A stretch of 13,361 bases of DNA from Thermoanaerobaculia bacterium. GTDB lineage: Bacteria > Acidobacteriota > Thermoanaerobaculia > Gp7-AA8. The number at the start of each line of letters is the position of its first letter. The stretch's first letter is position 1. The translations under genes were made by a program, and so were the position numbers. The notes below the pieces were generated by a model, which was given only the letters and a program-made list of their open reading frames with translations, was not told where the DNA came from and searched no databases. Positions 1 through 7,373 of this stretch are shown here, in pieces. The DNA is taken from the NCBI GenBank assembly GCA_017883215.1, contig JADGOA010000065.1:1-13361 (forward strand), written 5' to 3'.

Positions 1-202
1 CCGATTTCTGCACAGCCTCTGAGCCGGCGGAGCCGCAGGCTTCGCTCACGGCCACCCCCATCCGCCTCGCTCAGCATGACGGGGTGAGATTGCCTCATGA
101 CCTCGTGATGATAGACGGCCCTTGCTCGCCGGTCTGTGACGCCGTACCATCGTTGCATCCGGAGAACAGTTCGCGAACAGAAATGACCGACGGGAGGGTG
201 TG
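1..202. other. Leading non-coding stretch, no gene recognised
   Basis: I see no convincing coding region or RNA gene here. Reading frames that cross it do not resemble proteins. The only structured element is close to the next gene: GAAC at 164-167 and again at 175-178, separated by 7 nt, with an overlapping 10-bp palindrome GTTCGCGAAC at 169-178. The upstream gene boundary lies outside the window. Confidence 0.5.
164..178. promoter_or_regulatory. Candidate operator GAAC-N7-GAAC upstream of the first gene
   Basis: GAAC at 164-167 and GAAC at 175-178 are spaced by 7 nt. Read on the other strand this is GTTC-N7-GTTC, the form of the LexA box known from Alphaproteobacteria. It also contains the palindrome GTTCGCGAAC (169-178). 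It ends 24 nt before the start codon at 203, a plausible operator position. A match of eight fixed bases can arise by chance and I do not know the LexA box of this organism, so this is speculative. Confidence 0.2.
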
Positions 203-718
203 ATGGGCGAGATCAGGTTGTTCCAGATCTGCTATGAGGGCGATCTGACGGTCGAAGTTTCGCGCGCCATGCGCCGCCTCGGCGCGGAGCCCAATTTCGA
301 TCAGAGCTGGCACGTCTGGCTGACCGACTCTCGTCATGCGGCGCCGCTTCTTCGCTGGATGCGGGCCTACGTCGGCGCCGATGCCAGGCTCCTGGTCGCC
401 TGCACTCATTTTTCGCGAGCGCGCGATTTTCTTCTCGTGCGCCACAGTCTCACCCCCGGCGCCGATTACGGCGAGCTGCACGAAGCGCTCGATCGCCTCG
501 GCACCGTGCTGGACCTTCCCTTCGAGTCGACGTTCGTCATCCGATCGGACGACCGCACCGACGTGCGAACGTTAGGCGCCGCGCTGTCGGAGCTCTGCCC
601 CGACGAATCGTTGATGATCACGGGCATCAGCCACGACTGGGCGTACTGCAACTCCGGGATCAGCCGCATGCACGTGGTCGACGAGCGGATCGCCCCGCCG
701 GAGTTCCGGCGGTTCTGA
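203..718 (+). CDS. Small protein with two tandem SinR/Cas2-like ferredoxin-fold domains (putative)
   Basis: A 171-residue soluble protein with no signal peptide or membrane segment. The start is the ATG at 203, because GGGAGG at 192-197 sits 5 nt before it; the GTG at 200 is only 2 nt from that site. The protein divides into two similar halves, about residues 4-71 and 75-147. Each reads strand-helix-strand-strand-helix-strand: a helix ending in AMRRLG or ALDRLG, a strand with W/S (SWHVWL, STFVIR), a helix rich in Leu, Arg and Ala, then a hydrophobic strand (RLLVAC, SLMITG). The second half, with its PGADYGELHEAL segment and its SHDWAY ending, closely resembles SinR-like single-domain proteins, which share the Cas2 ferredoxin fold. 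The fold assignment comes from remembered family patterns, not from a search. No cas genes or CRISPR repeats are nearby, so a role in adaptation is not implied. Function is unknown. Confidence 0.75.
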   Translation: MGEIRLFQICYEGDLTVEVSRAMRRLGAEPNFDQSWHVWLTDSRHAAPLLRWMRAYVGADARLLVACTHFSRARDFLLVRHSLTPGADYGELHEALDRLGTVLDLPFESTFVIRSDDRTDVRTLGAALSELCPDESLMITGISHDWAYCNSGISRMHVVDERIAPPEFRRF

Positions 719-722
719 CGAA

Positions 723-750
723 GTGATCAGTGATCGGTGATCGGTGTGCC
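723..750. repeat. Heptad tandem repeat, unit GTGATCR
   Basis: Four consecutive 7-nt units lie just after the stop codon at 718: GTGATCA (723-729), GTGATCG (730-736), GTGATCG (737-743) and a decayed GTGTGCC (744-750). It is one of at least seven intergenic 7- or 8-nt repeat sites in the window. Confidence 0.7.
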
Positions 751-795
751 ATCCCTCGCTCACGCTTCTAGTGACACGAGCCAAGCCTGCCATCC

Positions 796-865
796 TGTAG
801 GGGCGCGCAGCAGCGCGCCCGCAGCTCTCAACGGGAGAGCGGGCGCACTGCTGTGCGCCCCTACA
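796..865. repeat. Long imperfect inverted repeat (27-bp arms), terminator- or MITE-like
   Basis: Arms 796-822 and 839-865 are reverse complements over 27 nt with two mismatches, around a 16-nt centre that can itself pair in part (TCTC 826-829 with GAGA 835-838). The ends read TGTAGGGGCG and CGCCCCTACA. It lies 10 nt beyond the stop codon of the minus-strand POT transporter, where it could act as a transcript end or stabiliser. The long, clean arms also suit a dispersed REP or MITE-type element. There is no U-rich tail typical of an intrinsic terminator. Confidence 0.8.
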
Positions 866-875
866 GCCCACTGTT

Positions 876-2210
<1,335 letters not shown>

Positions 2211-2261
2211 CAGGCAGCTCCTCGTGCGTAGGTGTCGATCTCACGTGGCAAACGGCGGACC

Positions 2262-2368
2262 GGAGTGCGGACGTCCTCGTCCGCACCCGCGGCACGTCCT
2301 CGTGCCGCGGGTTGCGTTCAGCGCCGGACGAGACGTTCGGCGCTTGCGGACGAGGACGTCCGCGCTCC
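2262..2368. repeat. Nested inverted repeat able to form a three-way junction or four hairpins
   Basis: The outer arms 2262-2285 and 2345-2368 are complementary at 23 of 24 positions, and the odd pair is a T-G wobble. Between them lie two strong hairpins. One is 2286-2296 with 2301-2311, an 11-bp perfect stem with loop TCCT. The other is 2320-2330 with 2334-2344, 11 bp including one wobble, with loop AGA. Each outer arm is also a small hairpin in itself: GCGGACG/CGTCCGC with loop TCCT at 2267-2284 and loop AGGA at 2346-2363. The core CGTCCTCG or its complement therefore recurs through the element. It resembles a REP-cluster or MITE built from related hairpins. Confidence 0.85.
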
Positions 2369-2481
2369 CTTGTAGATTGAAAAGAACTGCAAACGTCAAC
2401 GTGTGGTCCGAGTCGTGAACGTCACATCCGGCGACGCGGGACCGCAGCGCGCTCCTGCGCCGCGTGAGCATTGTGATAGAG

Positions 2482-2505
2482 AATGCCCGCGAAACGGCGG
2501 GCATT
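2482..2505 (+). promoter_or_regulatory. Leader hairpin upstream of the second POT gene
   Basis: AATGCCCGC (2482-2490) pairs perfectly with GCGGGCATT (2497-2505) around the loop GAAACG. It ends 30 nt before the start codon at 2536 and upstream of the AAAGGAG ribosome site. The right arm ends in only two Ts, so it is a poor terminator. It may stabilise the leader or serve as a protein-binding or attenuation site; this is inference. Confidence 0.45.
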
Positions 2506-2535
2506 TGAAGCCCGGCTCGAAAAAGGAGCGGACGC

Positions 2536-4125
2536 ATGACGGCGATTCCAGCCGATACGGCACACGAGCGACACCCCAAGGGCTTGTACGTTCTCTTCGC
2601 CACCGAGATGTGGGAGCGGTTCGGCTTCTACGCGATGCTGGCGATGCTGACCCTGTACATGCGCGACTCGGTCGACGGCTTCGGCTGGACGACGGAGAAG
2701 GCCACCAGCGTCTACTCGTGGTACCAGGCCCTCGTCTACGCCACGCCCCTCATCGGCGGCTGGCTCGCCGACCGATACCTCGGCTACCGCAATGCCATCA
2801 CCATCGGCGCCGTTTTCCTCGGCGCCGGCTACTTCCTGCTGGCCGTGCCCAAGCAGGTGCCGGTGTTCTACCTCGCCCTGGTCATCCTCGTCATCGGCAA
2901 CGGCTTCTTCAAGCCGAACGTCTCGTCGATCGTCGGCAACCTGTACCGCGAGGGGAGTCACCTCAAGGACCGCGCCTATCTCGTGTTTTACATGGGCATC
3001 AACATCGGCGCGTTCATCTCGCCGCTGGCTGCCGAGTTCTTCCACGCCAGGTACGGATTCAATCCGGCCTTCGCCGTCTCCGGTGTGGGCATGGTCCTTT
3101 GCCTGATGATCTTCTGGGGCTTCCGCTCGGCGACGCGCTATGCCGACCGGCCGCGCCTTCACGACACGGTGCCGGCCTCGCCGAATGCGGACGCCGCCAC
3201 CGCGAACATCCCACCGGCAAAGGCCACCGAGAAATCGGAGCTGGAGAGGGTGCCGGAGTGGAAGCGTATCGGAGCTCTCATCGTCATCTTCGCGCTGGTG
3301 ATCGTCTTCTGGATGGTCTTCCAGCAGAACGGCAGCACGCTCACGTTCTGGGCCGACGACAACACCGCCTGGAACGTCAGCGGCATCATCTCGAACGCCA
3401 TCAACCCGTTCTGGATCATCACGCTCTCTCTGCCGCTGGCGTGGTTCTGGGGCTGGCTCGACCGGCGAGGCCTCGAGCCGTCCACCCCGGCCAAGATCAC
3501 GCTGGGCATGGTCTTCACCGGAATCTCGCTGCTGGTCCTCTATTTCGCGGCGCTGAGCGGCGGCTACACGCTGCCGTCCACGCGCGTCGAGCATCCCGCC
3601 CCTGCTGCGAATCAGTACTGGGTCAAAATTCCAGAAGACCTGCGGCCGAAGTTCGGTGTGACGACGCCGCCGACGACCATCGAGGTGACGCGGACGAGCG
3701 GAAACGAGACGGCACAGACGAAGGTCCAGGTGTGGCTCGCCACGAGCGAGCAACCTCTCAAGGAGCTCGACCTGGCCGGTCTCGAGTCCGACGGCAGCGG
3801 CCACCTGCGGCTGACGCCGCTGCGGCGCGTCTCGCCGTGGTGGCTGATCATCGCCTACCTGCTGATCTCGCTCGGCGAGCTGATGCTCAGTCCGATGGGA
3901 TTGGCGCTCGTATCGAAGGTCGCGCCGCCGCGTATGCGCGGACTGATGATGGGAGGCTGGTTCCTGGCGACGGCGATCGGCAACAAGCTCACCGCGATCG
4001 GTGTGTTCTGGGATGTGTGGAGTCACGCCAAGTTCTTCCTGACGCTGTCGCTGATGGCGTTCGGAATGGCGGTGGTGCTGTTCGTCCTCATCATTCCGCT
4101 GAAGAAAGCGATGCCGGGGGTGTAG
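2536..4125 (+). CDS. POT/PTR family oligopeptide transporter with a large TM9-TM10 insertion
   Basis: Second proton-coupled peptide importer, 529 residues, inner membrane. The start ATG at 2536 has AAAGGAG (2522-2528) 7 nt upstream. The family hallmarks are present: E24-M-W-E27-R28 in TM1, K126 in FFKPNVSSIVG, FYMGINIGAF at 151-160, and E448 in LGELMLSPMG. A hydrophilic loop at about 200-240 separates the two six-helix bundles. Compared with the divergent paralogue it carries about 80-90 extra residues, roughly 342-430, between the segments equivalent to TM9 and TM10. This part is rich in Thr, Val, Pro and charged residues, without hydrophobic helices, and should face the periplasm. Flanking blocks (RRVSPWWLI, GLMMGGWFL) match the paralogue, so it is a true insertion. 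Animal PepT proteins carry an extracellular domain at the same place. A peptide substrate is likely; the exact preference is unknown. Confidence 0.94.
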   Translation: MTAIPADTAHERHPKGLYVLFATEMWERFGFYAMLAMLTLYMRDSVDGFGWTTEKATSVYSWYQALVYATPLIGGWLADRYLGYRNAITIGAVFLGAGYFLLAVPKQVPVFYLALVILVIGNGFFKPNVSSIVGNLYREGSHLKDRAYLVFYMGINIGAFISPLAAEFFHARYGFNPAFAVSGVGMVLCLMIFWGFRSATRYADRPRLHDTVPASPNADAATANIPPAKATEKSELERVPEWKRIGALIVIFALVIVFWMVFQQNGSTLTFWADDNTAWNVSGIISNAINPFWIITLSLPLAWFWGWLDRRGLEPSTPAKITLGMVFTGISLLVLYFAALSGGYTLPSTRVEHPAPAANQYWVKIPEDLRPKFGVTTPPTTIEVTRTSGNETAQTKVQVWLATSEQPLKELDLAGLESDGSGHLRLTPLRRVSPWWLIIAYLLISLGELMLSPMGLALVSKVAPPRMRGLMMGGWFLATAIGNKLTAIGVFWDVWSHAKFFLTLSLMAFGMAVVLFVLIIPLKKAMPGV

Positions 4126-4146
4126 GGCGGGGGTGCTTTGGCGGTG

Positions 4147-4194
4147 CGTCACCCGGTCACCGGGTCGCGAAGTCGCGAGGTCACGAGGTGAGGA
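4147..4194. repeat. Octad tandem repeat, unit GGTCRCGA
   Basis: Six consecutive 8-nt units fill much of the gap between the POT gene and murB: CGTCACCC (4147), GGTCACCG (4155), GGTCGCGA (4163), AGTCGCGA (4171), GGTCACGA (4179) and GGTGAGGA (4187). Units diverge towards the edges. Inverted pairing is partial at best (CACCCGG against CCGGGT near 4151-4165). Confidence 0.7.
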
Positions 4195-4284
4195 GAGTAT
4201 TCGCGTGGAGCGGGGAGTCGGCGACGGCCGTCCCCCTGCACGCTACAACCTACCCGCTATGAACCATGCGGAGCGTTGCACCCG

Positions 4285-5349
4285 ATGAATCTCGCCATCC
4301 GGCAGGACGTTCCCCTCGCTCCGCTGACGACCATTGGCATCGGAGGACCGGCGCGGTTCTTCGCGCAGGCGACGAGCGTCGACGAGATCCGCGCGGCCGT
4401 GAGCTGGGCGCGCGACAACGGAGAGGCGCTCTTCTTCCTCGGCGGAGGGAGCAATCTGCTGATTTCCGACGAAGGGTTCAAAGGCCTCGTCGTACAGGTC
4501 GGCCTCCGCGGCGTCACGCTCGAGAGCGAGGACGAATACGCAACCGTCAAGGTTGCCGCTGGAGAACGCTGGGACGACTTCGTCGCCGTCGCCGTTCACA
4601 AGGGGTGGGCGGGCATCGAATGCCTTTCCGGCATCCCCGGTTCGACCGGCGCCACGCCGATCCAGAACGTCGGCGCGTACGGCCAGGAGGTGAGCGAGAC
4701 GATCATCCGGGTCGAGGTCCTCGACCTGCGCGACGGCCGCGTGAAGAGCCTCGCGAAGTGGGATTGCCGCTTCGGGTATCGGTCGAGCCTCTTCAAGAAC
4801 TTCGAGCGCGACCGCTATGTGGTTCTGAACGTGACGTTCCGGCTGAAGATCGGTGGCGAAGCGAGCGTGCGGTACCCGGAGCTGCAGAAGGTTCTCGCTG
4901 ACCACGGGACGGGGGTCGCCGATCTGCAAGGCGTTCGCGATGCGGTGCTGGCGATTCGCCGCCGAAAGGGAATGGTTCTCGATCCAGGCGACCCGGACAC
5001 GCGCAGCGACGGCTCGTTCTTCATGAACCCGGTCGTCTCCAGCAGCGAGTTCGAAACCTTCATGAAAAAGGCGCGAGCTGTTGTTGCCGTGGGGGAGACC
5101 GTGCCGCACTTCCCGGCGGGCGACTCAGTGAAGCTGTCGGCTGCGTGGTTGATCGAGCATGCCGGGTTTCAGAAGGGATACACGCGCGGGAAGGCGGGAT
5201 TGTCCACGAAGCACACGCTGGCGGTGGTCAATCGCGGTGAGGCGAAAGCGGCCGACGTGCTGCAGCTGGTGGAAGAGATTCGGGGCCGAGTTCGCGACAC
5301 CTTCGGATTGGAGTTGCACCCAGAGCCGAACTTCATCGGGTTCGAATAG
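4285..5349 (+). CDS. murB: UDP-N-acetylenolpyruvoylglucosamine reductase (MurB, type I)
   Basis: Cytoplasmic FAD enzyme that reduces UDP-GlcNAc-enolpyruvate to UDP-MurNAc with NADPH, the second committed step of peptidoglycan precursor synthesis. The 354 residues compare with about 340 in E. coli. Visible landmarks: TTIGIGGPARFF near the N-terminus, the FAD-binding GGGSNLLI at 53-60, SGIPGSTGATPIQNVGAYG at 115-133, the arginine R166 in FGYRSSLFK, the catalytic proton-donor serine S244 in GSFFMNPVV, and the C-terminal glutamate near 347 in HPEPNFIG. The FGYRSSLF element and the full-length C-terminal part mark the type I (E. coli-like) class. The ATG at 4285 is preferred; GGAG (4270-4273) is 11 nt away. 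An in-frame TTG at 4276 would add three residues. It stands alone here, away from any division/cell-wall cluster. Confidence 0.96.
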   Translation: MNLAIRQDVPLAPLTTIGIGGPARFFAQATSVDEIRAAVSWARDNGEALFFLGGGSNLLISDEGFKGLVVQVGLRGVTLESEDEYATVKVAAGERWDDFVAVAVHKGWAGIECLSGIPGSTGATPIQNVGAYGQEVSETIIRVEVLDLRDGRVKSLAKWDCRFGYRSSLFKNFERDRYVVLNVTFRLKIGGEASVRYPELQKVLADHGTGVADLQGVRDAVLAIRRRKGMVLDPGDPDTRSDGSFFMNPVVSSSEFETFMKKARAVVAVGETVPHFPAGDSVKLSAAWLIEHAGFQKGYTRGKAGLSTKHTLAVVNRGEAKAADVLQLVEEIRGRVRDTFGLELHPEPNFIGFE

Positions 5350-5369
5350 GCCGCGAAATCAGTGAGAGC

Positions 5370-5394
5370 GCGGCGCTGAAGGTGTCACCGCCGC
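5370..5394. terminator. Weak stem in the convergent gap after murB
   Basis: GCGGCG (5370-5375) can pair with CGCCGC (5389-5394) in the 67-bp gap between the converging murB and the PilZ-like gene; GGTG/CACC at 5381-5389 offers a competing inner stem. There is no T-run on either strand, so a terminator role rests mainly on position. Confidence 0.25.
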
Positions 5395-5416
5395 CGTCGC
5401 CGTGTGCGGTCTGCCG

Positions 5417-6112
5417 TTACTCCGTTTCCAGCGGCGTATCGGCCACCTTCTTCATGTCGAAGACGCGGGCGATGGTCTGCAGCTCGACCGTTCGCTCGAG
5501 GTACTCCCAGACGGCGAGCACCTCTTCGCGGTGGTAGAGCATATCCGGCGTGCCGGCCACGCTTTGAGCGATGGAGTACTTCGCCCGGTTGTACCACTTG
5601 AGCGCTTCGTCGGGATGGGTGCGCAGGCGGTTGCGAGCGTGCTGGATGAGGAGAACCTGATCCGCACTGACGTCCATCTGCGGCAGGTCCCGCACGAGCT
5701 GCCGTCCGCTGCGTGCGGCCTCGCGCTCGGCGATGCGCTCCTTTTTGCGGGCGAGAGAGCCAGCGTCGATGCGGATGATCTGGCGCTGGAGCAGCGTGTC
5801 GATCAGCCCGGAAAAATCGGCGGCGTCGTCCTCGAAGCGGATTCCTGAACGGTAAAGGAGCTTCCCCTTTTCGTTCGGCATCCTGGAGAGGTGACTCCAA
5901 ACGACCAAGCCGTATCCTGCGAAGGTGTCGCTGCCGCGACGGAAGGTCAGCCGCCCGCGCATGGCGAGGCGCAACGGTTGGGAATGCTCCACCTGCGCGC
6001 CAGTCTCGCCGATGTCGACGATCGCGATGGCGGCGGTGCCGAAGCTGCCGGTGAGCGGCTCCGTCGTAACGAAGCGTTGTGTGGAGCGAAGATCCTTTAC
6101 ATCCGAGGACAT
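5417..6112 (-). CDS. PilZ-domain-like protein with a C-terminal helical extension
   Basis: A 231-residue soluble protein. The N-terminal part (about 9-105) resembles a PilZ domain, the c-di-GMP binding beta-barrel: R9-STQ-R13 fits the RxxxR motif, and D33-I-G-E-T-G38 stands where the (D/N)xSxxG motif is expected, with Gly in place of Ser. The following strands (LRLAMRGRLTFR, GYGLVVWSHL, GIRFEDD) also fit a PilZ barrel. Residues about 105-231 are helical and charged, with no family I recognise. Weakening of the second motif makes c-di-GMP binding plausible but uncertain. The start at 6112 has AGGG about 10 nt upstream. It lies 40 nt downstream of the thioesterase gene on the same strand, so the two may be co-transcribed, though a possible own promoter (TGCTACACT, minus strand) lies in the gap. 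Confidence 0.8.
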   Translation of the reverse strand: MSSDVKDLRSTQRFVTTEPLTGSFGTAAIAIVDIGETGAQVEHSQPLRLAMRGRLTFRRGSDTFAGYGLVVWSHLSRMPNEKGKLLYRSGIRFEDDAADFSGLIDTLLQRQIIRIDAGSLARKKERIAEREAARSGRQLVRDLPQMDVSADQVLLIQHARNRLRTHPDEALKWYNRAKYSIAQSVAGTPDMLYHREEVLAVWEYLERTVELQTIARVFDMKKVADTPLETE

Positions 6113-6138
6113 GCGAGAGCGACCCTAGAAACGCGGTT

Positions 6139-6146
6139 AGTGTAGC
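6139..6146 (-). promoter_or_regulatory. Candidate -10 TACACT before the PilZ-like gene
   Basis: On the minus strand TACACT occupies 6144-6139 and is preceded by TTGC, giving the extended form TGnTACACT. Transcription would start near 6132, leaving a leader of about 20 nt containing AGGG before the ATG at 6112. I found no clear -35 box. The same hexamer lies just before the thioesterase and MFS starts. Confidence 0.3.
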
Positions 6147-6152
6147 AAACGG

Positions 6153-6599
6153 TCACGCCGGCCCGGTCGAGTGCGGTTCCGTGGCCGTTTCGACGTACGG
6201 CGCGAGGCGAGTGCGGACTTCCGGCGGCACCGGAACGGGCTTGAACTCGCCGTGCCCGACGGTCACAAGAATATATCTTCCAGTGGCGACGATCACGTCC
6301 GGTTTTTCGTGTCGCCGGACCTCGAAGTTGAGGTGAATCGAGCTGGCGCCGATGTGACCGAAAAACGCGTCCACCACGAGGAGCTCGTCGAGCGTTACCG
6401 GGTGGAAGAAGTCACATTCCACGTGGACGCGCGGCAGCCATATGCCGATTTCTTCGGACAGCGTCCTGTACGAAAGCCCGCACGATCGGAGTAGCTCCAC
6501 TTCGGCGAGGCCGAAGAAACGCAGATACGCCTGGTAGTTGATGATCCCGGCGGCGTCGATGTCTTCCCAGCGGACGTATTCGGAGACGGAGAACTTCAT
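6153..6599 (-). CDS. YbgC/4HBT-type hot-dog acyl-CoA thioesterase
   Basis: A 148-residue single-domain hot-dog fold enzyme expected to hydrolyse acyl-CoA thioesters in the cytoplasm. The N-terminal signature is clear: VRWEDIDAAGIINYQAYLRF at residues 9-28 matches the YbgC/4-hydroxybenzoyl-CoA thioesterase pattern, with D15 as the catalytic aspartate. The usual YH after the glycines is replaced by NY. The central sheet (HVECDFFHPVTLDELLVVDAFF, SSIHLNFEV, IVATGRYILVTV) is complete. The start at 6599 is chosen because the family begins a few residues before the motif, and the in-frame extension upstream runs through intergenic repeats. There is no Shine-Dalgarno; instead TACACT sits 6 nt before the ATG. 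Substrate cannot be inferred. Position upstream of the PilZ-like gene suggests a short operon. Confidence 0.9.
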   Translation of the reverse strand: MKFSVSEYVRWEDIDAAGIINYQAYLRFFGLAEVELLRSCGLSYRTLSEEIGIWLPRVHVECDFFHPVTLDELLVVDAFFGHIGASSIHLNFEVRRHEKPDVIVATGRYILVTVGHGEFKPVPVPPEVRTRLAPYVETATEPHSTGPA

Positions 6600-6605
6600 G
6601 TGTCT

Positions 6606-6611
6606 AGTGTA
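6606..6611 (-). promoter_or_regulatory. Candidate -10 TACACT placing the start codon at +1
   Basis: On the minus strand TACACT is followed by the six bases AGACAC and then the thioesterase ATG. A transcript from such a -10 box would begin at or next to the A of the ATG, which would make it leaderless. This fits the absence of a ribosome-binding site. No matching -35 is obvious, because the upstream side is repeat sequence. Confidence 0.35.
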
Positions 6612-6614
6612 GTC

Positions 6615-6753
6615 GGGGGTCGGTGCTCGGTGCTCGGGGGTTGGTGCTTGGTGGGCGGGTCGGATCGCGGATACTAGCGGTTGCCGAACCGACCTGAAGT
6701 TCTGGCCCCTGCCGATGACTTCCGCCCGTTCCTCCGAGCACCGAGCACCGACC
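6615..6753. repeat. Heptad repeat GGTGCTC with distant inverted copy
   Basis: From 6615, 7-nt units run GGGGGTC, GGTGCTC, GGTGCTC, GGGGGTT, GGTGCTT, GGTGGGC. The inverse copy lies at 6734-6753: positions 6618-6637 and 6734-6753 are a perfect 20-bp inverted repeat, extendable by about 3 bp with one wobble pair. The roughly 95-nt interior shows no gene. It lies between the divergent thioesterase gene and the sigma-factor operon, in a 302-bp gap. Confidence 0.85.
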
Positions 6754-6764
6754 AGACCGCGGCT

Positions 6765-6816
6765 GGCAGACCGCAGACCGCAGTCTTGAACTGCCGTCTG
6801 CGGTCCGCGGTCTGCC
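6765..6816. repeat. Heptad inverted repeat, unit GCAGACC / GGTCTGC
   Basis: GCAGACC at 6766-6772 and 6773-6779, then GCAGTCT, face GTCTGCG, GTCCGCG, GTCTGCC at 6796-6816. Arms 6765-6785 and 6796-6816 match as an inverted repeat at 19 of 21 positions around a 10-nt loop. The same unit recurs at 8422-8500. It ends about 85 nt before the membrane-protein start at 6902. Confidence 0.85.
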
Positions 6817-6867
6817 GCATTCGCCAGGTTTGGCGCTGCCTTGTTAACCAACCCCCCTCTGCCGCCG

Positions 6868-6873
6868 TATAAG
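6868..6873 (+). promoter_or_regulatory. Possible -10 (TATAAG) for the membrane protein-sigma-anti-sigma operon
   Basis: TATAAG lies 28 nt before the start codon at 6902. TTAACC at 6844-6849 could be a weak -35 with an 18-bp spacer; TTGTTA at 6841 would leave 21 bp. Neither pairing is strong. I looked for an ECF-type promoter (AAC with CGT about 16 bp later) and did not find well-spaced elements. Confidence 0.3.
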
Positions 6874-6901
6874 CGTCCAGCAAAGGTAAGTGGAGGTTCA
6901 A

Positions 6902-7372
6902 ATGGAAGGCACATGGGTTTGGGTCCCTGTTCTTGGGATCGTGGCACCGATGGTGATGATCGTCCTGGTGGTATGGGCGGTCGCCCGCAGTAAACAGAAG
7001 CAGGCGCAGTATCGGGCCGACGTGCAGGCCAAAATGATCGAGAAGTTCAGTTCAGCCCCTGAATTCACCGAGTTCCTGAGCACGCCCGCCGGCCGGCAGT
7101 TCGCCGACAATCTCCAGGCAGCGCCAGCCTGCTCCGCGCATGACCGAATCTTCGCCGGAATCAAGTGGTCGCTGATGCTGGCGGTCGTCGGCATTGCGCT
7201 CCTCGTGGCTCGCGCCATGGGCGAAGATTCGGGCCTCATCATGCCGGGTGCGATCCTTCTGGGGCTTGGGGTGGCCTTGCTCGTTTCGACCGTCATTTCC
7301 TATCGGCTGTCGAAACAATGGGGTCTGATCAAGTCAGCGGATTCTGCGAGTCTTCCAGGCGTGAATTCGTAA
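6902..7372 (+). CDS. Small membrane protein upstream of ECF sigma factor, function unknown
   Basis: A 156-residue protein with an N-terminal membrane segment (about VWVPVLGIVAPMVMIVLVVW), a charged cytoplasmic region (RSKQKQAQYRADVQAKMIEKF, then PEFTEFLSTPAGRQFADNL), and two further hydrophobic segments in the C-terminal half (SLMLAVVGIALLVAR and the stretch GAILLGLGVALLVSTVI). The start is the ATG at 6902 because GGAGG (6892-6896) stands 5 nt before it; a GTG at 6890 is in frame but overlaps that site. The sigma-factor gene begins 1 nt after its stop, and the anti-sigma gene overlaps that, so the three form one transcription unit. The context suggests involvement in the same envelope- or stress-sensing circuit. 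I do not recognise the family, and nothing in it suggests an enzyme. Confidence 0.85.
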   Translation: MEGTWVWVPVLGIVAPMVMIVLVVWAVARSKQKQAQYRADVQAKMIEKFSSAPEFTEFLSTPAGRQFADNLQAAPACSAHDRIFAGIKWSLMLAVVGIALLVARAMGEDSGLIMPGAILLGLGVALLVSTVISYRLSKQWGLIKSADSASLPGVNS

Positions 7373-7373
7373 G

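Larger units (their letters stand above)
2211..2535. other. Divergent intergenic region between two POT genes
   Basis: A 325-bp stretch without a gene; the frames crossing it do not look like protein. It must hold the promoters of both divergent transporters, but I could not pick a convincing -35/-10 pair for either. It contains the nested inverted repeat at 2262-2368, a less GC-rich patch at about 2371-2395, and a GC-rich hairpin at 2482-2505 in the probable 5' leader of the plus-strand gene. Confidence 0.7.

Noticed and set aside
2403..4262. Long open frames of 619 (+) and 576 (-) codons overlapping the second POT gene
   Set aside because: Arg/His/Gly-rich translations without domains, in other frames of a clear transporter gene.
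6600..6947. N-terminal extension of the thioesterase to 6947
   Set aside because: The extension lies in heptad repeats and overlaps the divergent membrane-protein gene. The hot-dog family starts a few residues before the conserved motif.
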